DNA of 64,000 nt, taken from contig CAVONV010000008.1 in the NCBI GenBank assembly GCA_963697355.1, forward strand, positions 186,001-250,000, given 5' to 3'. Below are positions 51,865 through 59,328 of this stretch, piece by piece. This stretch comes from CAVONV01 sp963697355. GTDB lineage: Bacteria > Acidobacteriota > Vicinamibacteria > Marinacidobacterales > DATDRI01. The number at the start of each line of letters is the position of its first letter. Position 1 is the first letter of the stretch. The position numbers and the translations under genes were made by a program. The notes beneath the pieces are model-generated. The model ran no database searches and was not told the origin of the DNA. It was given only the letters and a program-made list of their open reading frames with translations.

Positions 51865-52158
51865 ATGATTCAGGCGTTCGTCGATAAAACGACGGCCGAT
51901 TTGTTCCGGGAGCGCTCCACGAAAGACGCTCGGCGCATTCCGAGAGACGTTTGGCGGGTTGTCGGACGGAAGTTGAAGATGCTAGACGTCGCGCAGCGAC
52001 TCTCGGATCTCCGCAGTCCGCCAGGAAACCGTTTAGAGTTTCTCAAGGGAAACCAGCGTGGTCGTCATAGTATTCGAGTGAACGAACAGTACCGGCTGAC
52101 ATTCCGGTGGGAGGGAAACCATGCCTACGAAGTCCGCTGCGAAGACTATCACTCGTGA
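51865..52158 (+). CDS. higB: HigB-type (RelE superfamily) mRNA interferase toxin
   Basis: 97 residues from ATG 51865. MIQAFVDKTTADLFRERSTK and RVVGRKLKMLDVAQRLSDLR lead into SPPGNRLEFLKGNQRGRHSI and RVNEQYRLTFRWEGNHAYEV, ending EDYHS. This is the HigB/RelE pattern: a conserved P-P-G-N/P-x-L-x-x-L-x-G, basic strands R-x-S-I-R-V-N-x-x-Y-R-x-x-F and a C-terminal D-Y-H. HigB cleaves mRNA on the ribosome. As usual for HigBA the toxin gene comes first and overlaps the antitoxin gene by 38 nt. Confidence 0.92.
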   Translation: MIQAFVDKTTADLFRERSTKDARRIPRDVWRVVGRKLKMLDVAQRLSDLRSPPGNRLEFLKGNQRGRHSIRVNEQYRLTFRWEGNHAYEVRCEDYHS

Positions 52159-52426
52159 TCCGGCGTGGCTCGGGCCTGCGGTACATCCGGGTGAAGTTTT
52201 GCGGGAGGAGTTCCTTGTGCCTCTCGGTCTCACTCAGGTGAAGGCCGCGGAGGAACTCGGAATGTCCGTGAATCGTGTGAACGAGCTCGTCCTGGGCAAG
52301 CGAGGAGTCACCGCGGACACGGCACTTCGACTCGCACGCCGGTTCAAAACGACACCGCAGTTCTGGATGCACTTGCAGGCCGACTGGGATTTGCACCAGG
52401 CGATCAAGAAGAACTCGGCGGCGTGA
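52121..52426 (+). CDS. higA: HigA-type HTH antitoxin
   Basis: 101 residues. HPGEVLREEFLVPLGLTQVK (about 22-41) is the HigA signature, followed by an XRE helix-turn-helix (AAEELGMSVNRVNELVLGKR, GVTADTALRLARRFKTTPQF) and a C-terminal LQADWDLHQA. It neutralises HigB and represses the promoter at 51827-51855. The gene starts inside higB. Confidence 0.93.
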   Translation: MPTKSAAKTITRDPAWLGPAVHPGEVLREEFLVPLGLTQVKAAEELGMSVNRVNELVLGKRGVTADTALRLARRFKTTPQFWMHLQADWDLHQAIKKNSAA

Positions 52427-52520
52427 TAGGTTAACTCAGCCGCTTCCCCATACCCGTGCTCCGCGAAAACCTCGTACCGTGTTGAGAGCGGAGCGCTGGA
52501 GGGGCAGACAACGCTCAGCG

Positions 52521-53528
52521 TCAATTGTTGGGCAAGGACCTCAGCAGGGAAGTCCTAAAAATCGAGGGCGCTATCGCTCGTGGTCGCCGCTCTTCGTTAA
52601 TGCAAACGGCGCGCGCAACGTGGTCGAGAGCGCAGGCAATGGCGCGCCAACTTTTGACAAGTGCGTTGCCCGTTTTCTTCTCCGCTTGATTGACGCCGAC
52701 CCCGCCGTAGCGCGAAGTCGTATCCAGAGCTTCGAGGACTTCGCCGGCGACGGAGATCGAGAATTGTGTGGGGCGGAGCCGGCCGTTGACGCGCGCGAGC
52801 ACGCCGTCGTCGCTTGCTTCGAGCTGAGCAACCAGGCCGGTATCGAAAGCCTGGCCGAGCTTGCTCTCGAAAGGCCAGTCCTTAGACGCGGTCCACACCG
52901 CCCCATTTAGGGGTACCTGAGCTTCGCCGAGGTTGATGAGGGATCCCGGGGGCAGGTCCACCATCTCTCGACAGTGGTCACCACCGCACCCGCGTTGGCC
53001 GCAGAGCTTCGGATCTAGATAAGAGGCGTGCTTCCCGGCCGAGATCCAAACAAGAGGGCCGCTAGATCGCGCGCCGAGGGTTGCGGCGGGTGCAGCGTTG
53101 CTCGTGTCGCACACCGTCCCTTCGTGCGCCGCCGCGTACCAATACAACGCCTTCCAACCCTCGTTCTCGCTCGGCACGAGCAGTGCCACGACACGTTCCA
53201 CATCGAGCGGATGTGATGCAATCACGCCACAGTCCTTTTCCCACAAATGGTAGTATTGGAGCTCCAGCGCTGTAACGCCGGGCCCCAACGCCGCCGACGG
53301 CGAGACGCGGGCGTAGATCGTCGCATTGTGCTCCTGTACGCGCGGCTTCACCGAGTAAGCCTCGAACTCCGCAGGAACCTGAGCGCATTCGTCAGTGTTC
53401 ACAAGAAAATGAGGGCGGAACTGCTCGATGAGGGCTTTCTCGAGCATATCGCTCACGCCGTCGCGATCTAGATCGGCAACGCCACCGAGCGAGCCCAAAA
53501 CGATACCCAGCGAAAGAAGCGTATACAT
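52521..53528 (-). CDS. Secreted hypothetical protein, VPS62-like
   Basis: 335 residues. A hydrophobic N-terminus (YTLLSLGIVLGSLGGVA) serves as a signal peptide. A calcium-loop-like DLDRDGVSDMLEKALIEQF follows. The middle reads ALELQYYHLWEKDCGVIASH, PLDVERVVALLV, WKALYWYAAAHEGTVCDTSN and GPLVWISAGKHASYLDPKLC with paired cysteines (CGQRGCGGDHC). The W-Y-Y/Y-W strands and I-S-x-G-K-H-A-S-Y motif are reminiscent of VPS62/DUF946-type beta-sandwich proteins. The C-terminal 60 residues look unstructured and basic. Monocistronic. Function unknown. Confidence 0.6.
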   Translation of the reverse strand: MYTLLSLGIVLGSLGGVADLDRDGVSDMLEKALIEQFRPHFLVNTDECAQVPAEFEAYSVKPRVQEHNATIYARVSPSAALGPGVTALELQYYHLWEKDCGVIASHPLDVERVVALLVPSENEGWKALYWYAAAHEGTVCDTSNAAPAATLGARSSGPLVWISAGKHASYLDPKLCGQRGCGGDHCREMVDLPPGSLINLGEAQVPLNGAVWTASKDWPFESKLGQAFDTGLVAQLEASDDGVLARVNGRLRPTQFSISVAGEVLEALDTTSRYGGVGVNQAEKKTGNALVKSWRAIACALDHVARAVCINEERRPRAIAPSIFRTSLLRSLPNN

Positions 53529-53875
53529 CCATCAATCTTAAGGCGAGACTGGTAGCCGGTGCCAACCTCTTCTCTTCAGTGGATCCGTCGGTGCACTGCC
53601 CGGCCGTATGGAAGAAGACGTCGCGAAGGGATGATTGCTCGTCAACCGGGCTTGTTGGGAAATATTTTCGCGTAGGCTTCGATCACCTCCTTGAGATCTC
53701 AGCGTGGGAGAAATAGAGAGCGTTGGGATTCACGAGGCAAATAGCCGGAGCGCCCATCGTGAAACGGTGTGCGGTTGCGTAATGGTTGGATCGTGACCAC
53801 AGAAGACTTGGCGGAGGAAATCTTCGTCGGCTCTTTCCAGTCCCCCTTGCGCCGCGTGGGCACCCTGGTGCCCGT
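53529..53875. other. Debris region with short minus-strand gene tails
   Basis: About 345 bases. On the minus strand two short tails are readable (VTIQPLRNRTPFHDGRSGYL and DLKEVIEAYAKIFPNKPG before a stop) but neither belongs to a recognised family. No plus-strand gene is evident. Confidence 0.35.
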
Positions 53876-54238
53876 TTATCGGTCAACCGCCGCGCCAAGG
53901 CGGGTGATAGGGGCATGTCGACGAGGAATCCCATCGAGACACTTCGAGCGTTTCCTCTTCCACCAGGTAGGCCACGTAACGCAGCGCCTCCTCGTCGCAA
54001 AGTTCCTCCAAACGAATTCCAATGACCGCGCCTTTCCTGCTCGCCTCGCGGGAAATCGCCTCAACTTTTCTCCTGTCACGCGATTGAGAATTCTGAGAGT
54101 CGTATATTCGTTTATCTCTTTGTGCCGAGGTATAGCAATTTCATTGACACCGTTCGACCAAGCCGTAAGCTTTCCACTTTCTCGAACGATCCTCCAACCC
54201 AATTGTCGGAGCTGTTTTTCGAGTTCTCGAAGCTTCAC
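53876..54238 (-). CDS. HicA-like mRNA interferase toxin with a doubtful C-terminal extension
   Basis: From GTG 54238 the product starts VKLRELEKQLRQLGWRIVRE, SGKLTAWSNGVNEIAIPRHK and EINEYTTLRILNRVTGEK: a HicA/YcfA-like double-stranded RNA-binding fold with the catalytic His in IPRHKE. That domain is about 60 residues, but the frame continues for another 60 arginine-rich codons. In the adjacent frame those bases read GAVIGIRLEELCDEEALRYV and AYLVEEETLEVSRW, which look more protein-like, so a frameshift may hide the true continuation or the next gene. No HicB antitoxin is recognisable. Confidence 0.5.
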   Translation of the reverse strand: MKLRELEKQLRQLGWRIVRESGKLTAWSNGVNEIAIPRHKEINEYTTLRILNRVTGEKLRRFPARRAGKARSLEFVWRNFATRRRCVTWPTWWKRKRSKCLDGIPRRHAPITRLGAAVDR

Positions 54239-54343
54239 AGGTGCGTTGTACCCATAGAAGGGTACAGCCGCAAACGACAATTGCATACGCCCTCCCAAGT
54301 CCGAGCATCCTCAGACGAGTTTGCAGATTAAAACGACGACATG

Positions 54344-54650
54344 TTTCTAGCATGAGATGACGTTCTAAGGAACAACGTGCTGTCCTGAGGCAATGACGTG
54401 TCGGTTTAGGGAACAACCTGCAAGCGGGTGACTTGGTGACATCGGTCACCTGTGGTAGATTCGCCCGCAACAACCGGTTTCGGCAAAACCAATGGATTTG
54501 GAAAACCCCGCCTTCGCGTCGTTACTTGGAGAAATAGATATTAAAGATGGGTTGGAGCATTCGAGCATTCTTGGTCAATGAAGCCGGCGGAATCCGGAGG
54601 TTTCCCTATGCTCGGTTCGAGCGTCTGTGGAACGGTGACCCGGCCGAGCA
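54344..54650 (+). repeat. Dispersed ~300-bp repeat, copy B
   Basis: Begins GTTTCTAGCATGAGATGACG and matches copy A (28334-28640) through the promoter-like part into the first codons of the gene at 54547. It contains an inverted repeat GGTGAC ... GGTCACC around 54430-54455. Copy C (32538-32645) matches the middle. Confidence 0.7.
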
Positions 54651-54975
54651 AATGCCGGACTTTGCCGGACGATTCCTTTGTGTCGCCATTGCCTACATCG
54701 AAACTCACGATAGAAGACCGTTGTGCATACGGCACGTGGACTACGTGCGACTAAAATTGGATAAAAAGGGGCGAATCGCCAAAGATTGGATTCAGTCCTC
54801 CATGAGGCTCGCCGCGGATAGCGTCGATTGGGCTTGGCTTCGAAAAGAATCGGCCGGTCCCAAAAATCTTATTCCTGCCGAACATTTGTTCTCACGAAAA
54901 CGGTACAAACAAGAGTTTAGCTGGGAGCCCACCAAGCCCCAGAAAGATGAAATTGTGAATAGGTCTCTGATGTAA
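54547..54975 (+). CDS. Hypothetical protein, intact member of the repeat-associated family
   Basis: 142 residues: GWSIRAFLVNEAGGIRRFPY, ARFERLWNGDPAEQMPDFAG, FLCVAIAYIETHDRRPLCIR, HVDYVRLKLDKKGRIAKDWI and a basic C-terminal tail (AEHLFSRKRYKQEFSWEPTK). It is a soluble protein of mixed alpha/beta type with no known motif. The first 36 codons and upstream 200 bases are duplicated at 28334-28640. The upstream inverted repeat at 54430-54455 could be its operator. It may belong to a small mobile or defence unit, but that is a guess. Confidence 0.6.
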   Translation: MGWSIRAFLVNEAGGIRRFPYARFERLWNGDPAEQMPDFAGRFLCVAIAYIETHDRRPLCIRHVDYVRLKLDKKGRIAKDWIQSSMRLAADSVDWAWLRKESAGPKNLIPAEHLFSRKRYKQEFSWEPTKPQKDEIVNRSLM

Positions 54976-55057
54976 GAGGGCTCTAGCCTGCGCCCTGTTA
55001 GGCAGCTGCGAAAAGCAGCTCAGCGTTGTTGCGAATAACGGGAACGGAATATCGACC

Positions 55058-55387
55058 ATGACCATGCTTGCTTTTCATGCTCTGTTCCCGGAAGAGGCCG
55101 AGAACGAGTACCGCTCGGTCCATCCCATGAACGACGACTCCTTGCCGAGCCATACGTTCGTTTTGTCCGAAGCTTACTGCGTCGAGCCCGATTGCGACTG
55201 CCGCCGGGTCATGCTGAACGTGCTGGACACGGAGACCGACACGCACGTGGCGACGATCAACTACAAGTTCGAGCATTCCCATCAAACGATGCCCGCGAGC
55301 AAAACGCCGCGCTCCGAGTTCCATAGCTTCCAGAGATCGCCCTCTCGGGCGATTTCCATCTCCTCTTCGGACGGGTCGAGAATGTAG
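55058..55387 (+). pseudogene. N-terminal fragment of a SEC-C/UPF0149-like hypothetical protein
   Basis: From ATG 55058: TMLAFHALFPEEAENEYRSV, SHTFVLSEAYCVEPDCDCRR, VMLNVLDTETDTHVATINYK. The C-x-x-x-x-C-x-C-R-R stretch suggests a metal-binding site, as in small SEC-C-like proteins. After residue 77 (about 55290) the frame runs antisense through the copy-2 gene (55282-55548), so the original 3' part was replaced when that block arrived. Confidence 0.5.
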
Positions 55388-55548
55388 ACGACGCCCTCAC
55401 GATAGGTTCGTTCCAGAAGGAGGAGTCTGGGACCGTCCGGCCTCCTGAGCAGTGCGGTCGCGAGCGTTGTCGCGTGTCTGCGTATCTCGATCTCGAGTCC
55501 GGCCAGCTCGCCGAGTAGCTCGATGAGAGAGTTCGTTGTGGATTCCAT
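55282..55548 (-). CDS. Hypothetical protein, copy 2 of a duplicated pair
   Basis: 88 residues from ATG 55548, preceded by GGAGCCCCG. It closely matches copy 1 (49704-49970): ESTTNSLIELLGELAGLEIE, RLLLLERTYREGVVYILDPS, EIAREGDLWKLWNSERGVLL. Both copies end GIV with TGA. The upstream neighbour is a truncated version of the gene at 50023-50733. Function unknown. Confidence 0.55.
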   Translation of the reverse strand: MESTTNSLIELLGELAGLEIEIRRHATTLATALLRRPDGPRLLLLERTYREGVVYILDPSEEEMEIAREGDLWKLWNSERGVLLAGIV

Positions 55549-55601
55549 CACGGGGCTCCTTCGCATGCGAGAAGAACGACCGGCTCCATTCACCGTTCCT
55601 C

Positions 55602-55790
55602 TCACCTCAATCCGTAAAGGTAGAGAAGGGCAGCGTAGCCGCTCGGGAGAATCTGCGGAGGTTTCTCCAGAGTGCTGTATCGAGAAGCCATCTCGAGAAA
55701 AAATCGCGAATGAAAGAATGCTTCGACAATGGGGCGGGTTGCGCTCGTCCATTCCTTATTGTCCTCGAACCGAAACTCCTTTCGCGCCGC
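55602..55790 (-). pseudogene. Truncated second copy of the Cys-rich hypothetical gene
   Basis: The minus-strand frame reads EFRFEDNKEWTSATRPIVEA, FFHSRFFLEMASRYSTLEKP and ILPSGYAALLYLYGLR. This corresponds to the last 60 residues of the protein at 50023-50733, with about 80 per cent identity by eye. All earlier parts, including the Cys-rich module, are missing; the sequence upstream belongs to the RHH gene. Confidence 0.65.
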
Positions 55791-55800
55791 GGAAGGTCTG

Positions 55801-56037
55801 TCACTCGATTGCTTTTCGATCACGCAGAACTTGTTGTAGTGCGGCTTCGGCCTCTTCTTCCGAGTAACGTGTCAAAAGAGACTCGAAGGTAGACCTCTGA
55901 CGCTTCAAATCATCGATGGCTGTAACTCTGCTTAGAGCGAAAACGATGTACTGATTCACCGATACTCCTTCGCGTTTTGCGCACTCCGCCAGAAGCGCAT
56001 GGAGGCTATCGGGGACTCTTAGTGTCATTCTCGCCAT
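55801..56037 (-). CDS. Ribbon-helix-helix (Arc/HicB-like) protein
   Basis: 78 residues: ARMTLRVPDSLHALLAECAK, REGVSVNQYIVFALSRVTAI, then a coiled C-terminal part (YSEEEAEAALQQVLRDRKA). M-T-L-R-V-P-x-x-L-H-x-x-L-x-x-x-A-x-x-E-G-x-S-V-N-Q-Y-I is typical of HicB-type/antitoxin RHH domains that bind DNA as dimers. No toxin gene is adjacent; the truncated fragment at 55602-55790 follows directly. It may be an orphan antitoxin. Confidence 0.75.
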   Translation of the reverse strand: MARMTLRVPDSLHALLAECAKREGVSVNQYIVFALSRVTAIDDLKRQRSTFESLLTRYSEEEAEAALQQVLRDRKAIE

Positions 56038-56329
56038 GGTCTAACTCTTTTCTAACGCCGAGCCGCACCCGGTCAAATAACAGTCTGCTCCAGTCTCAGA
56101 ACAAAATCGCCATGGTTCAACCATTGACTTTCCCGATCTTCGACCGGGCCGTCGAGTGCGGGGCGCCGGAAGGGCAGAGAACTCTCATTGTGGCAGCCAC
56201 CGCGACGCTATTGGCAGCAGCTGATAGAAATCTGTTTTTTCTATAACTATTCTCTTGGGGAGTTCCGGTATCCGTGTCGAGAAAAGGCGAGGGGCACTAT
56301 CGAGGGCGGGTCGATGACCAGTCGCCGGT
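56038..56329. other. Short spacer between the RHH gene and the nuclease pseudogene
   Basis: About 290 bases. No convincing gene on either strand. Likely contains the RHH gene promoter, which could not be placed. Confidence 0.35.
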
Positions 56330-57148
56330 CTACCGGCCGTCGAGCCCCATGTCCTCCAGAGTCTCCGCTGCCAGAACGCGCTCCAGATAGGTATCAAGCT
56401 CTTCAAGCGAGTCCAATGCTTCGATTCGGGCCATCGTCTTCTCTGGAATGGTCCCGAACTTCTTGGTGAGCTGGTGTTTGAGCGTCTCACGCTTCCCCTC
56501 GATCAGGCCGGACAAACGCCCTTGTTCCCGACCTTTCTCCATCATTTTCTCTGACCACGTAAGTTCCATTTCATATGCCTCCCGATACTCCGGTCTCGAA
56601 AGTAACCTATGGAAGCTGTCCTCTTCATCGGGCTCGAGCTCGAAATAGGTCCTGATTAAATCGAGGAGCAAGTACTCCCCTGCGTCGCCGAGCCTCCCCT
56701 TCGCAACATGTTGCTCCATCAATAGCCTCAGCGTCAAACGATCTTCCACGTGATGGCGATTCATCCGCCTTCGCCAAGGCTACGGCGGACAGGTAAGTGC
56801 CGCTAAGGCTGCAGCCACAGGATTGCCCTTAGCCACATACTCTTCGGCGTCGAGCTTCGCCAGAGCCACGGTCCCGTAGCGGAACCGGAGCTGCTCTTCT
56901 CCGAAAAGCGCCTCGCGATACTGCCCGTCGGTCAATCCCTTGCCACCCTGAAGGTAGACGGTGACCGGAAAAACCGGCACCCCATACTTGAACCTGAGAA
57001 GCGCGTAGTACTGATACATTCGGTAAGGACTGTTTTCCGAAAATGGAAATGGGTCCTCTATGGAGAGACGGCCAACACATGGATGGTCCTCCCCAGTAAA
57101 GCGGCTTTCTACGGCAATCCTTATCCAGAAGGACTCCGCCAGTTCCAG
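56330..57148 (-). pseudogene. Rpn/PD-(D/E)XK-type nuclease (transposase_31-like), interrupted
   Basis: One minus-strand frame contains IAVESRFTGEDHPCVGRLSI, FPFSENSPYRMYQYYALLRF, KYGVPVFPVTVYLQGGKGLT and LRFRYGTVALAKLDAEEYVA, then an in-frame TAG (56780-56782), then MNRHHVEDRLTLRLLMEQHV and a helical C-terminus ending EDMGLDGR. The M-x-x-Y-x-x-L-x-x-K-Y-x-x-P-V-x-P-V-x-V pattern marks recombination-promoting nuclease (Rpn/DUF4351) proteins. The N-terminus with the catalytic region is lost near the IS6-like element. The TAG lies in CCGCC...GGCGG hairpin-like sequence. Confidence 0.65.
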
Positions 57149-57214
57149 TCACACCATTCCACCACGGCCAGACCAATTCCAACTACCCACGGAGCCACCT
57201 TCATCTCTTCGAAA

Positions 57215-58025
57215 GGTACTGTCAAGTTGACGTCGATCGAGCCAGTGATCCCCGCGAGCTGACTTCCTTTGCTCTCGTCAGGCGGCACACGTCTCCGTGT
57301 GCCAAGCGATGAAAGCGCGGTCTCGTAGCTCCCGATGATGGGCCGCCCCCACCAGGTGACGTCCGACACGGAAGAGATTCTGAATGACTCCATGGACCGA
57401 CAGAAATCGTTGCGCTTGACCAGGGGACTTGAACTGTCGCATTTGTCGCACGCGCTGACGAGTGGATTGGTGTGAGACTTCGGCACGATTGTTCTCGTAT
57501 TGTTCGGTGCTGTGAATGACGGAAGGCATGACGCTCCGGTGAGCTGCGGAATAGCTCCTCAACTTGTCGGTGACCAACCGCCAGGGCGGGCTGCCCTGCC
57601 CCTTTAACAGCATACGAAAAAAGGCGCTTCGCAGCACGCTGGTTGCGACGCGACTGAACCAAGATATCGATCACGTCACCATCCTGATCGACGGCACGCC
57701 AGAGATACTGCCGTTGACCCTGGATAGTGACGAATACCTCATCCGAGTACCACGTGTCACCCAGCCGGCCCTGCCGCCGCTTGAGAGAACGAGCGTAGTC
57801 GGGACCAAACTTGAAGCACCATTGGCGGACGGCTTCGTAGGAAACAGTGATGCCGCGCTGCGAAAGGAGATCCTCGACGTCCCGAAAGCTCAGGCAAAAA
57901 CGGTGAGACAGCCAGACGGCGTGGCTGATGATTTCAGCCGGAAATCGATATCCTCGGTAGCTGGGAGGCTTGCTGTTCATCGGGCCATTCCATTGTGCCA
58001 GTCACCGCCTCAACTTGACAGTACC
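57215..58025 (-). mobile_element. IS6-family-like insertion sequence
   Basis: Bounded by a perfect 16-bp inverted repeat, GGTACTGTCAAGTTGA at 57215-57230 and its complement at 58010-58025. The total of 811 bp fits IS6-family elements, which encode one transposase. The 8 bases outside each end (CTTCGAAA and GGCGACGG) do not match, so no target duplication is visible. The element sits between the nuclease remnant and the glycan cluster. Confidence 0.8.
57278..57980 (-). pseudogene. IS6-family transposase, frameshifted
   Basis: From ATG 57980: KPPSYRGYRFPAEIISHAVW, FCLSFRDVEDLLSQRGITVS, DTWYSDEVFVTIQGQRQYLW (first catalytic Asp), VDQDGDVIDILVQSRRNQRA. Near an A6 run (57617-57622, T on the coding strand) the frame shifts; the other frame continues FFRMLLKGQGSPPWRLVTDK (second Asp), NNRAEVSHQSTRQRVRQMRQ (catalytic Glu) to the stop at 57278. 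All three DDE residues survive but in two frames, so the copy is probably inactive unless the shift is an assembly error. Confidence 0.85.
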
Positions 58026-58087
58026 GGCGACGGCCTTGTGGGTACGATCAGACATGTTTTACAATGCTTTGGGTTGCAGCGATTACG

Positions 58088-59323
58088 ATGAGAGCATCTC
58101 GCTCACTGCCGGTGGCATTTGAGGATCGAACTTTCCACGACCCAGGGGATGGAACCGCCAATTCGCTGGAAAGGGCTGCACGGCACATCATCGCGGCTGC
58201 CGCCCCGAACGACAGCGGCTCTGCTCTCGCCAGGCTGAATTTGTCGGTTGGAATCGCCAAGATCCTACACGTTCAGGACACCCTTGGATATCCTCAGGAC
58301 GCGTGTTTCGTGGCCACACCTGATTCGACGCCGTCACGGGAGGGGGCAAAATGGGACTGGGGACTGAGCTCGGGAGGCATGCTGTCTTGGGGCGACGGCG
58401 GCCGCTCCCTCATGTTCCTCGATCTCAATGTATCCACGGGGTGCGCCCTGGTGGGCGGCCTGCAGGGGCCTGTGGGAGAGCGGGACCTAATCGCCAGGAT
58501 TACCCGCATCCGGGACAGTCTTCCGATGATCATGGGTGTGCAGGCGAGGTGGGATTACGGGAGCGGAAATCACTTCATCAACATCTATGAGAACGCTGGC
58601 AATGCCTCACTTCCGCCTTTTGTTTTCATCGTCCACGGCAGCGGTCGTGAGGTGAAAGCGCCGAACGCATTGGGAATCGGCCTGGATTACAGGGTCAGCC
58701 CGCCGCTTGCCGGCCTCATGAAGACAGTTCCGACGCCATGGGGGCCGTGCCGGATTCTCGAAGGGCAGGCGGTTCGTGATCTTGAGGCGAGCTATCGGCT
58801 TTATCGCGACTTCGCCCTGGCAAAACAACGCTGGGTGGCCGGTGCCCTCTTCGGGCGCTTCACGCAAATCTGCAATGAAATCCACCACGGGTTCGTAAAT
58901 GCTAATTGCGCTGTCCTGGGTTGCTACCGTTTTCATCCGGAGGACGAAACGCTGTTCCCGATCACCCTCCGCGCCGATCTGCCCGCTTTCCTGGTGAAAG
59001 GGCAAAACAACTTGGACCGGGAAGTCGCACAGGTGTCGCCGGATCTGGCATCGCTTCTCACGGACCGCGTCGCTTCGGCCAACGTACTGCCGCATGGGGG
59101 CGGAATGACCTACCCGCAGGTCTCCGGGGTCGAAGCGGTGCTGCAGGGAGAGGCCGCTCGGCGGTACGCGCTCAGGGGTCCGGATGGGAGCCGATTCACG
59201 GTTAAAGATCTTCGCGGGCTCGAGTGCCGTATGCGGGGAATGGAAGTGATGGAACTGGTGGAAAGGGCGCGCCTTGGAAAGGTTGTGGCCGTTCTGCGCC
59301 CGTTGCTGTCGCTGACGACGTGA
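58088..59323 (+). CDS. Divergent RtcB-family (RNA ligase-like) protein
   Basis: 411 residues from ATG 58088 (an ATG at 58064 would add 8). Several blocks line up with RtcB: FLDLNVSTGCALVGGL (RtcB metal Cys in D-x-x-x-G-C-G), WDYGSGNHFINIYE (L-G-S-G-N-H-F, metal His), FVFIVHGSGREV (H-S-G-S-R-G), VLPHGGGMTYPQVSG (H-G-A-G-R-x-M-S-R, with the guanylated His) and a C-terminal LGKVVAVLRPLLSL (V-A-R-L-R-P-L). The Arg of the H-G-A-G-R motif is replaced. RtcB joins 3'-phosphate or cyclic phosphate RNA ends to 5'-OH ends. Its place at the head of a glycan gene cluster is unexpected and its substrate may differ. Confidence 0.6.
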   Translation: MRASRSLPVAFEDRTFHDPGDGTANSLERAARHIIAAAAPNDSGSALARLNLSVGIAKILHVQDTLGYPQDACFVATPDSTPSREGAKWDWGLSSGGMLSWGDGGRSLMFLDLNVSTGCALVGGLQGPVGERDLIARITRIRDSLPMIMGVQARWDYGSGNHFINIYENAGNASLPPFVFIVHGSGREVKAPNALGIGLDYRVSPPLAGLMKTVPTPWGPCRILEGQAVRDLEASYRLYRDFALAKQRWVAGALFGRFTQICNEIHHGFVNANCAVLGCYRFHPEDETLFPITLRADLPAFLVKGQNNLDREVAQVSPDLASLLTDRVASANVLPHGGGMTYPQVSGVEAVLQGEAARRYALRGPDGSRFTVKDLRGLECRMRGMEVMELVERARLGKVVAVLRPLLSLTT

Positions 59324-59328
59324 ATCCA

